From assembly GCA_046331705.1 (NCBI GenBank), contig JAXLQJ010000009.1, forward strand, positions 62,001-126,000: DNA of 64,000 bases, read 5' to 3'. Positions 19,189 to 25,936 of this stretch are shown here, in pieces (position 1 is the stretch's first letter; every line of letters begins with the position of its first letter). The notes below the pieces were generated by a model that ran no database searches, was not told where the DNA came from, and saw only the letters and a program-made list of their open reading frames with translations. The position numbers were made by a program, and so were the translations under genes. This DNA comes from JADJOY01 sp046331705 [NCBI: bacterium] (GTDB lineage: Bacteria > JADJOY01).

Positions 19189-20733
19189 TCAGGGCTCCTC
19201 CGCGGTCGCGCCGCCGCGCGGCACGCCTTCCACGAGACTCAGGTTCTCGAGCCCGCCGCGCGCCAGCTCCACCGCCTTGCGCGCCGCGCGGGCCTTGTTG
19301 ACCGTCTCGCGGTACTCGCGCTCGGGATCCGAGTCCGCGACCACGCCGCCGCCGGCCTGCACGTGGATCTCGCCGTTGGCGAGCACCAGGGTGCGGATGG
19401 TGATGCAGAAATCCATGTCGCCATTGAACGAGACCCAGCCCACGGCGCCGCCGTAGGGGCCGCGGTGGCTCGGCTCGAGCTCCTCGATGATCTCCATCGC
19501 GCGGATCTTGGGCGCGCCCGTGAGCGTCCCGGCCGGGAATGCCGAGCGCAGCGCGTCGAGCGCGTCGCGGTCCTCGCGCAGCCGGCCTTCCACGTGGGAA
19601 ACGAGGTGCATCACGTGACTGTAGCGTTCCACCACGGCCAGCTCGGGAACCCGCACCGTGCCGGCGCGCGCCACCCGCCCGACGTCGTTCCTGCCGAGAT
19701 CGACGAGCATCACGTGCTCGGCCATCTCCTTGGGATCGGCGCGCAGGTCACGCTCGAGCGCCTCGTCCTCGGCCACCGAGGCTGCGCGCGGCCGGGTGCC
19801 GGCGATCGGCCGGGTCATCACCTCGGCGCCCTCGACGCGCACCAGAAGCTCGGGCGACGAGCCCACCAGCATGCCCTCGTCGAAGCCGAGGAAGAACATG
19901 TAGGGCGACGGGTTCACCACGCGCAGCGCGCGGTAGAGATCGATGGGCCGGACGTCGAGCGTGGTGCTGAAGCGCTGCGAGGGCACCACCTGGATGATGT
20001 CGCCCGCCTGCACGTACTCCTTCGCCTTCTCGACGGCGCGGTGGTAGTCGGCGCGAGTGAAGTTCGAGCGCCACGCCGCCGGGCTCGAAGGCTCGGGCGC
20101 GCTCGGCTCGGGCGCGGCGAGCGGCGCGCGCAGCTCGCGGATCAGCTCCTCGATGTCCGCGACCGCGCGCGCGTAGGCGGCGTCCAGGTCCGGCTCCTCG
20201 TCGAGGAAGACGTTCCGGATCACCCGGATCGTGCCGCGCATGTTGTCGAAGACCAAGAGCGCGTCGGTGCGGCTCAGGTGCATGCGCGGGAAGCCGAGCA
20301 CCTCCGGCTTGCGATCGGGCAGACGCTCGAAATGCCGCACGATGTCGTAGGTGAGGTAACCCACGAAGCCCGCGGCGAGCCGCGGCAGCCCCGGCACGTC
20401 GACCGGGCGGTACCGTTCGAGCTCGCGGCGCAGCACGTCGAGCGGAGAGGCCCCCGGGTGCTCCTCGACCGTGTGCTCGCCGTCGACGATGCGCACACAC
20501 GCGCCGTCCGCGATCACCTGACGCGCGCCGAAACGCCCCAGGAAGCTGAAACGCGCCCAGCGCTCGCCGCCCTCGACGCTCTCGAGGAGGAACGCCTGGC
20601 GATCGCCACGGATCTTGAGGAAGGCGCTGAGCGGCGTGTCGAGGTCCGCCAGCACCTCGCGGCTCACGGGCACGACGTTGCCGCGCGAGGCCCAATCGCG
20701 GAATTGACGCAGGTCGGGAAAGCAAGGGCTCAT
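19189..20733 (-). CDS. trpE: Anthranilate synthase component I
   Basis: Chorismate-binding subunit of anthranilate synthase. The 514-residue protein has the N-terminal regulatory domain with a tryptophan-binding element (LESVEGGERWARFSFLG, typical feedback site) and the C-terminal catalytic chorismate-binding domain (YVQAGDIIQVVPSQRF, RPIAGTRPRAASVAEDEAL, LVDLGRNDVGRVA, FPAGTLTGAPKIRAMEII). The intact regulatory LLES-like region predicts feedback inhibition by tryptophan. ATG 20733 is preceded by a 90-bp gap after the SPOR gene, in which a weak promoter may lie. No attenuator leader with Trp codons was seen. Confidence 0.95.
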   Translation of the reverse strand: MSPCFPDLRQFRDWASRGNVVPVSREVLADLDTPLSAFLKIRGDRQAFLLESVEGGERWARFSFLGRFGARQVIADGACVRIVDGEHTVEEHPGASPLDVLRRELERYRPVDVPGLPRLAAGFVGYLTYDIVRHFERLPDRKPEVLGFPRMHLSRTDALLVFDNMRGTIRVIRNVFLDEEPDLDAAYARAVADIEELIRELRAPLAAPEPSAPEPSSPAAWRSNFTRADYHRAVEKAKEYVQAGDIIQVVPSQRFSTTLDVRPIDLYRALRVVNPSPYMFFLGFDEGMLVGSSPELLVRVEGAEVMTRPIAGTRPRAASVAEDEALERDLRADPKEMAEHVMLVDLGRNDVGRVARAGTVRVPELAVVERYSHVMHLVSHVEGRLREDRDALDALRSAFPAGTLTGAPKIRAMEIIEELEPSHRGPYGGAVGWVSFNGDMDFCITIRTLVLANGEIHVQAGGGVVADSDPEREYRETVNKARAARKAVELARGGLENLSLVEGVPRGGATAEEP

Positions 20734-20789
20734 CGTCGCTCGAGCGAGCGCACGCGGCGAAGACCGAGAGCGCGCTGGAAGAAACGCCG

Positions 20790-20817
20790 AGTATAGCGTC
20801 GCGACGCGGGATGGAAC
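20790..20817 (-). promoter_or_regulatory. Possible weak promoter before trpE
   Basis: On the minus strand TATACT (20795-20790) resembles a -10 box and GTTCCA, 16 bp upstream, a poor -35 box. It lies about 57 bp upstream of the trpE start, in the only gap of the trp run. The -10 match is good and the -35 weak, so this is only a candidate. Confidence 0.3.
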
Positions 20818-20823
20818 GGGACT

Positions 20824-21909
20824 TCAGCGACTCGACACGATCGCCGCACCACCGAACCCGGCGGCCGCCACTTTCTTCTGAGCGGCCTTCGCGTCCGCCA
20901 TCGTCTTGTAGCGGCCGACCCGCACGCGGTAGTGCGGCCCCGAAGGCAGATCCACCCTGGCCGCCGTGCCCTGGATGCCGTGCGCCTTGAGGCGCGTGAG
21001 GAGCTGATCCGCGTCCGTCTTGCTATCGAGCTCCGCCACCTGGATCACGAACCCGGGCGCCGCCTGCTCGTCCGGCTTGGGAGCCTTGGGTGGCGCCTCC
21101 GGAGCGATGGTGAGCTTGGGCGCGGACGCGCTGCGCGCGTCGCGCGGTGCTTCAGGCTTCTTGGGAGTCACGGGAGGCAGCGGCTTGGCGACGGCGACGT
21201 TGGTGTCGCGCGCATCGCGCGCCGCTGTGGCCACGTCCGTCTTGGGCGGCGTGGGCGCCGTCGGGGTGGGCGCCTTCACGGGTGGCGCCACGGGAGTCGC
21301 CGCCGTTCCTGCGCGCGAGCCTTCCGCCTCGCTGGCGGGCTTTGGCGAGGGGCTCCCCGCGGTCGAGCGAAACATGCCGTAGTCGACCGCGGGCGTCGGT
21401 ACCGGCGGCGTGACCTTGGCCACGCTCGCGGCCTCCGGCTTGGTGCTGGATGCGGCCGACGAGCCGCGCTCGCCGTGAGGGACGCTCGCGGTGGTGCTGG
21501 GCGCCGCCGTGACCGACGGCGCCGCCGCTGCCGCAACGGACGTTGCCGGCGCTGGCGCCGAGGACACCGGGGCCTTGGTCTCGCTGGCGACTGGCGCGGT
21601 CGGCTTCGTCGTGGGAGGCTCGCTCGAAGCAGGCTCGGGATCGTTGCGCGCGCCGCCGGCACCCTCGCCGCCGCGCTTCGGCGCCGTCGCGCCGTCGCGG
21701 CCCGCGTGCGCCTGCTCGGCGGCCCGTCCCTCGCGCTCGGCGACGCGCGACGGCTCGGCGCCCTCGTCGCGACGCAACAGATCGAGCTCGTGTCCGGCCT
21801 TCATTCCCAGCGCGAAGGCGAGCGCCACGACGATGAGCAATCCCACCAAGAGGCCGGCTGCCTTGAGCGGCGACGTCCCGTGCGATTGCGATGCGGAGCG
21901 GTAGTCCAT
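20824..21909 (-). CDS. SPOR-domain membrane protein
   Basis: Probable septal peptidoglycan-binding cell-envelope protein. The 361-residue product has a short cytoplasmic head, one transmembrane helix (about 18-37, AAGLLVGLLIVVALAFALGM), a long low-complexity Ala/Pro/Thr/Lys linker (about 50-280) and a C-terminal SPOR domain (about 285-361: GFVIQVAELDSKTDADQL ... HYRVRVGRYKTMADAKAA). SPOR domains bind glycan strands lacking stem peptides, so a division or septum role is likely; the specific role is unknown. It sits at the head of the trp/accD/folC run, as SPOR genes often do beside folC-accD. The MDYRS start places the helix correctly. Confidence 0.85.
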   Translation of the reverse strand: MDYRSASQSHGTSPLKAAGLLVGLLIVVALAFALGMKAGHELDLLRRDEGAEPSRVAEREGRAAEQAHAGRDGATAPKRGGEGAGGARNDPEPASSEPPTTKPTAPVASETKAPVSSAPAPATSVAAAAAPSVTAAPSTTASVPHGERGSSAASSTKPEAASVAKVTPPVPTPAVDYGMFRSTAGSPSPKPASEAEGSRAGTAATPVAPPVKAPTPTAPTPPKTDVATAARDARDTNVAVAKPLPPVTPKKPEAPRDARSASAPKLTIAPEAPPKAPKPDEQAAPGFVIQVAELDSKTDADQLLTRLKAHGIQGTAARVDLPSGPHYRVRVGRYKTMADAKAAQKKVAAAGFGGAAIVSSR

Positions 21910-22039
21910 CTCGGTCCCTCTCGAGCGAGCTGCATACGCTCGATCGGGCCCCCGCCGCCGCTCGCGCCGAGCGGCCGGAGCCACGCGACGAGCGCGCGCG
22001 AGCTGCGAACGAGTTCCTAGCGGCTGGCGGAGGCCGCCG

Positions 22040-22399
22040 TCAAGGTGCTTCGCCGGGAGCGAACGTGACCGAGACCTCCGCCGACGCGTCGGCGCGGATC
22101 CCGGTCTCGACCCGGAACGAGACGGTCTCGAACGCGCCGACCCTTCCGCCGGCGCCGAGCGGCAAGACCACCACGATCGGCTGGCGATCGTCGCGCCGCA
22201 CGGCGATCTCGACCTGCGCCGCTTCCAGCGCGTGCTCGCTCAGGTTGAACGCGCGCCCCTCGACCACCAAGGAGCCGTCGCTCGCGATCGTACGCAGCAC
22301 GGGTCCATCCTGGATGAGCCCGGAATCGCTCGAGCTCGCGCAGCCGAGCGCGAGAAGCAAGACCAGCGCCGCAACACCGAGCCGTCCGCGCTGTTTCAT
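22040..22399 (-). CDS. Small lipoprotein, FxLyD-like
   Basis: A 119-residue predicted lipoprotein: lipobox LALGC after a hydrophobic signal (MKQRGRLGVAALVLLL), then a single beta-rich domain. The pattern SLVVEGRAFNLSEHALEAAQVEI followed by VGAFETVSFRVET resembles FxLyD-type extracellular domains, which are immunoglobulin-like folds. No enzyme motif is visible. Its ATG overlaps the stop of the upstream membrane protein, so the pair is probably one unit. Function unknown. Confidence 0.72.
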   Translation of the reverse strand: MKQRGRLGVAALVLLLALGCASSSDSGLIQDGPVLRTIASDGSLVVEGRAFNLSEHALEAAQVEIAVRRDDRQPIVVVLPLGAGGRVGAFETVSFRVETGIRADASAEVSVTFAPGEAP

Positions 22400-23202
22400 C
22401 GCCGCGGCCCCCGATCCTCGACCGGCTTGCGCGCCAGCTTGTCGAGCTGAATGACCTTGCCCCGTCCCGACTCGTTCGCGGGACGCACCGGGACCGGGCT
22501 CTCGACCTCGTCGGGCTCGCCTTCGTGGTCGCGAATGATCTGCCCGAGGAGGCGGTGCTGAATCTTGAGCGCGCCGATGGCGTGCTCCTTGAGGTAGCCC
22601 TTCTCGAAGACCGTCACCCGATCTCGGCGATTGAGCGACACCACGGTCAGGCACACCTGGAAGCTGAGCAGCACGAACAGCACGAGCTGGAAGAAGAGCC
22701 ACGCGGGATCGAGCACCGACTGCTCGGCGATCCGACGGCGGTCGTGCTCGATCACCAGCGTGCCGAAGATCGGATCGCCGGCGGCGCCCATCGGGATCGA
22801 GATGGCCACCTTGCGCAGCGTGCGGATCACGTCGACCTGCGCGGGACGCAGCTTGGCGGCGTCGCTCGCGCTGGCGAGCGCGCCGACCTCGGCGCGGGGC
22901 GCTTGCTGGAACTCGGGGCGCCACTGCTCGCCGGTCTCGATCACGGTCGGCGTGCGGCGCTTGTTCATCTCGGAGAAGAACGCGGGCCCGGCCTCGCGCA
23001 CGTTCGCGTTGGGCCGCGCGCGGAAGAACGCCTCGGCCTCGTTGACCGCGTGCTCGCCGTCCACGCGGCTCTGCAGGACCACGCGCTGCTCGGCTCGGTC
23101 GAACTCGAGCCACGCGTTCGAGACCAAGAGCAGCACCACCATCGCCTCGCCGGCGATCATGCCCAGCACGAGCTTGCGGCGTTGGCGCATCGAATTCGTC
23201 AC
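22396..23202 (-). CDS. Two-helix membrane protein with periplasmic sensor-like domain, unknown
   Basis: A 268-residue protein with two predicted transmembrane helices (about 11-30 and 173-196) bracketing a periplasmic domain of about 140 residues (HAVNEAEAFFRARPN ... FGTLVIEHDRRRIAEQ). This layout resembles the sensing half of chemoreceptors and DUF3365-type periplasmic sensors. The roughly 70-residue cytoplasmic tail has no kinase, HAMP or cyclase motif I can recognise. It lies 4 bp downstream of the XRE regulator and overlaps the lipoprotein gene, suggesting a small signalling or envelope-stress unit. The gene is clearly coding; its role is not identified. Confidence 0.72.
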   Translation of the reverse strand: MTNSMRQRRKLVLGMIAGEAMVVLLLVSNAWLEFDRAEQRVVLQSRVDGEHAVNEAEAFFRARPNANVREAGPAFFSEMNKRRTPTVIETGEQWRPEFQQAPRAEVGALASASDAAKLRPAQVDVIRTLRKVAISIPMGAAGDPIFGTLVIEHDRRRIAEQSVLDPAWLFFQLVLFVLLSFQVCLTVVSLNRRDRVTVFEKGYLKEHAIGALKIQHRLLGQIIRDHEGEPDEVESPVPVRPANESGRGKVIQLDKLARKPVEDRGPRR

Positions 23203-23206
23203 GCGT

Positions 23207-23665
23207 TCATCCCGCCGAGCGTCGACCCTGGGTGGCGAACGCGCGCACGTGCTCCTGGATCTCGTCCTCGGGCCGGTGCCGCAGCAGCATCACGATCATG
23301 CCCTCGAAGTCGCGGCGCGTGTCCGCGTCGAGGCTGCGCACCAGGCGGATCAACGCACGCTCCTGGCTGGTCAGCTGAATCGGCTCGGCGGCGGTCGGCT
23401 CGAGGGCGCGTTGCTCGGCGGACCAGCCTTGGCGTTCGACGTAGTGCGCGAGGCGATCGCGGCGCGCGATCTCGCGGGTCTCCTCCACGTCCAGCCCGAG
23501 CACCTCGGCGATCTGCTCGCAGCGGCGCTCGGTGGGCGCGTCGACCCGGCCCTTCTCGAGCAGGTGGATGTAGGTGTTGGTGACGCCGATCTCTTGGGCG
23601 AGCCGCGCTTGCGAGAAGCCGGCCTCGCGGCGCTTGCGTCGAAGGTACTCGCCGAATCCCGTCAC
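23207..23665 (-). CDS. XRE-family transcriptional regulator
   Basis: A 152-residue protein with a canonical N-terminal helix-turn-helix (about 4-62: FGEYLRRKRREAGFSQARL, AQEIGVTNTYIHLLEKGR, CEQIAEVLGLDVEE) and a helical C-terminal part (LTSQERALIRLVRSLDADT) of unknown binding specificity. It is divergent from the type II secretion operon, and the gap between them holds a perfect inverted repeat overlapping a promoter-like sequence. The simplest inference is that it regulates itself and/or the gsp operon. It starts a minus-strand run with the membrane protein and lipoprotein. Confidence 0.87.
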   Translation of the reverse strand: MTGFGEYLRRKRREAGFSQARLAQEIGVTNTYIHLLEKGRVDAPTERRCEQIAEVLGLDVEETREIARRDRLAHYVERQGWSAEQRALEPTAAEPIQLTSQERALIRLVRSLDADTRRDFEGMIVMLLRHRPEDEIQEHVRAFATQGRRSAG

Positions 23666-23795
23666 GCTGCCACCCGTCGCGTCCGCCGTGCGCCCATCGA
23701 GACTCGTGCCACTCGTTCCGCGACTGCGCTCAGAATAGGACGCGCGCGCGGCGGATGAGAAGCGCTCGTAACCCGACGATAATTAAACCGCTCGC

Positions 23796-23823
23796 TTGAC
23801 ACAATAAACTAATTCGCTTTATT
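23796..23823 (+). promoter_or_regulatory. Candidate promoter for the gsp operon
   Basis: A perfect TTGACA (23796-23801) is followed 16 bp later by TTTATT (23818-23823), a moderate -10 box. It lies in the most AT-rich patch of this gap and about 28 bp before the preferred gspC start. The hexamers are read directly; activity is inferred. The inverted repeat at 23800-23826 overlaps both boxes, so a bound protein would block it. Confidence 0.55.
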
Positions 23824-23826
23824 GTG
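23800..23826. repeat. Perfect 9-bp inverted repeat, likely operator
   Basis: CACAATAAA (23800-23808), a 9-bp spacer, then its exact reverse complement TTTATTGTG (23818-23826). Half-site centres are 18 bp apart, about two helical turns, suiting a dimeric helix-turn-helix protein. It is AT-rich in a GC-rich genome and lies between the XRE gene and the gsp operon. The palindrome is certain; the operator role is inference. Confidence 0.7.
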
Positions 23827-23850
23827 CCGCGTAGCCTGGATGCCGCCGCC

Positions 23851-24783
23851 GTGAACCGCCCCATTCCCCTACCCGACCGTCGCGCGCGACCATCCCGCGA
23901 GGCGCGCCTGGCCGCGAAGCTGCGGCGGACCGCGTTCGTGGTGAGCGCGTTCCTGGCCGGCAACGCGCTCGCGGTGCTCGCCGCGCGCTCGCTTCCGCCG
24001 TCGCATCGACCGTTCGCGACGGCCGCGTCTCGCCTGGCGACCGCCGCGCGGACGGAGAGCGGCGCGACGCCCGGCGACCCTCCGCTCGAGACGATCTTCC
24101 AGCGAAACCTGTTCGGAGCGCAGCGCACGGTGGCGGTGCCGCCGCCCGCCCCGCCGGTCCCGAACGCCGCCGCAGCGCGACGCTACGAGCTCATCGGCAC
24201 CGTCGTCGGCAGCGATCCGCGCGAGTCGCAAGCGATCCTGCGCGCCAAGGGCGGCGACACCGAGGCCTTCACGGTGCGCCCGCGGCAGGTGCTCGAGGGC
24301 GGCACCGAGGTCCTCGCGATCGAGCGAAGGCGCGTGCTCTTGGCCATCGACGGGATCGTCCAGGCGCTGTCGTTCGAGCTCGAGTCGGTGGTCGACACCG
24401 GCGCCGCGGTCGGCGACGCGAGCGACGCGCGCGCGCCGCAAGTCGCGTCCGACGACACGCGCGGCGAACCGATCGCCATCGACGCGGCGACCTTCGATCG
24501 AGTCGTCCGCGACCCCACGCCGCTCGCCTCCGACGCGCGCTCGGCACCGGCCCTCGTCGGTGGCCAGCTCGGCGGCTGGCGCGTGCTCGGGATCCGCCGC
24601 GGCTCGCTCTTCGAGCGGCTGGGGCTGCGCGACGGCGACGTCGTGCAGCGCGTCAACTCGGCGCCGCTCACGAGCATCGAGGCGACGCTCGCCACCCTGA
24701 ACGGGCTACGGAGTTCCCGCGAGCTCGAGGTCCAGTTGCTGCGCGACCAGCGGCAACGAACGCTCGCTTACCAGGTGCGTTGA
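23851..24783 (+). CDS. gspC: GspC-like type II secretion inner-membrane protein, first copy
   Basis: GspC links the outer-membrane secretin to the inner-membrane platform and helps choose substrates. This copy (310 residues from GTG 23851; GTG 23824 is an alternative that would overlap the promoter) has a transmembrane helix (TAFVVSAFLAGNALAVLAA), the homology region ETIFQRNLFG ... RRYELIGTVVGSDPRESQAI, and a C-terminal PDZ domain (GWRVLGIRRGSLFERLGLRDGDVVQRVNSAPL). A second gspC follows 178 bp downstream with the same architecture but many substitutions, so this is an old duplication. It is the first gene of the operon. Confidence 0.85.
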   Translation: MNRPIPLPDRRARPSREARLAAKLRRTAFVVSAFLAGNALAVLAARSLPPSHRPFATAASRLATAARTESGATPGDPPLETIFQRNLFGAQRTVAVPPPAPPVPNAAAARRYELIGTVVGSDPRESQAILRAKGGDTEAFTVRPRQVLEGGTEVLAIERRRVLLAIDGIVQALSFELESVVDTGAAVGDASDARAPQVASDDTRGEPIAIDAATFDRVVRDPTPLASDARSAPALVGGQLGGWRVLGIRRGSLFERLGLRDGDVVQRVNSAPLTSIEATLATLNGLRSSRELEVQLLRDQRQRTLAYQVR

Positions 24784-24961
24784 CCGTGCGGCGCGGCCAC
24801 CGACCCGAGTCGTACCGCCGCGCGCCGCGCGCGCGGCCTGCATCCGCCCTCGCGACGCGCGCCGCCGACTCCGCAAACGCCCCCCCAGCCAGCGGATTTC
24901 GCGCCGGCCCCGTTTCTTTTCGTGGCGCGGACTGCCACTCTTGCGGGCCCGGGACCCATCG

Positions 24962-25882
24962 ATGAAACGAGCAGCGCAACTCGCGCGGTGGCTGGCGTTC
25001 GTCGTGACCGCGCTTGCCGCGGCCGACCTGATCGCTCACGTGGTGGCGAACCGCCTCGCTGCAGGACAAGGCGTGGTGGCTCGAAACGTCGCCGGCGCCG
25101 CCGGCGCCCGGTCGCGCCCGCGTCAAAACGATCGCTACTACGTGGAACCGGTTCTCAAGCGCAATTTGTTTCGCATCACCTCGCCCGACGCGCCGGCGCC
25201 CACGAAGAGCAAGGAAGAGGACAAGGGGCCGCTCCAGACCAGCGCGCTCTCGCAGCGCTTCGAGCTGGTGGGCACGGTCGTCTCGGCCGATGCCGCCGAG
25301 TCGGTCGCCGTGGTGCAGGAGCGCGCCGGCGCCCAGGAGGCGAAGCTCTACGCGATCGGCGACAGGCTCGGCGACGAAGCGGACATCGTGTCCGTGGACC
25401 CGCAACGAATCGTGCTCGACGTGGGCGGACGCCGGGAACAGATCGCCATCGAGCTCGAGGGCGATCAGCCGGGCGCGAACCCGCCGTTTCGCGCCGCCGG
25501 CGCCGCGGTGGCGCCCACCGCCCCCGCCACCGAGCTGGCGGACGGCATCCGTCGCAATCCCGACGGCAGCTTCACCCTCGACTCGCGCATGGTGGAGAAC
25601 CAGCTCACCAACCTCTCGGAGCTGCTGACCCAGGCACGCGCGGTGCCCAACTTCGAGGACGGCAAGACCAACGGCTTTCGGCTCTTCAGCATCAAGCGCG
25701 GCTCGATCTTCGATCAGATCGGTCTGCGCAACGGTGACGTGATCCGCAAGGTGAACTCGAACGAGCTCAACGATCCCGCGGTGGCGCTCAACGTGTTCCA
25801 GGAGCTACGCAGCTCGCGCGATTTCCAGGTCACCGTGCTCCGCAACAACCACGAAGAGACGCTCTCCTACCAGGTGCGCTGA
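24962..25882 (+). CDS. gspC: GspC-like type II secretion inner-membrane protein, second copy
   Basis: A second GspC of 306 residues: transmembrane helix near residues 10-30 (WLAFVVTALAAADLIAHVV), homology region (PVLKRNLFRI ... RFELVGTVVSADAAESVAVV) and a C-terminal PDZ domain (FRLFSIKRGSIFDQIGLRNGDVIRKVNSNEL) ending SYQVR, as in the first copy (AYQVR). The homology region binds the secretin N-domains in known systems. It directly precedes gspD, the usual gspC position, so this may be the canonical subunit and the upstream copy the accessory one. The 178-bp gap before it shows no gene and no clear promoter. Confidence 0.9.
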   Translation: MKRAAQLARWLAFVVTALAAADLIAHVVANRLAAGQGVVARNVAGAAGARSRPRQNDRYYVEPVLKRNLFRITSPDAPAPTKSKEEDKGPLQTSALSQRFELVGTVVSADAAESVAVVQERAGAQEAKLYAIGDRLGDEADIVSVDPQRIVLDVGGRREQIAIELEGDQPGANPPFRAAGAAVAPTAPATELADGIRRNPDGSFTLDSRMVENQLTNLSELLTQARAVPNFEDGKTNGFRLFSIKRGSIFDQIGLRNGDVIRKVNSNELNDPAVALNVFQELRSSRDFQVTVLRNNHEETLSYQVR

Positions 25883-25936
25883 CGCGCGCCGCGCACGGAA
25901 CGGCCTCGCGTGCCTACTCACTCGAACGAGGTTGGA

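Noticed and set aside
20932-22020. Plus-strand open frame opposite the SPOR-domain gene
   Set aside because: Gly/Arg-rich shadow of a low-complexity Ala/Pro/Thr region; no start signal or domain.
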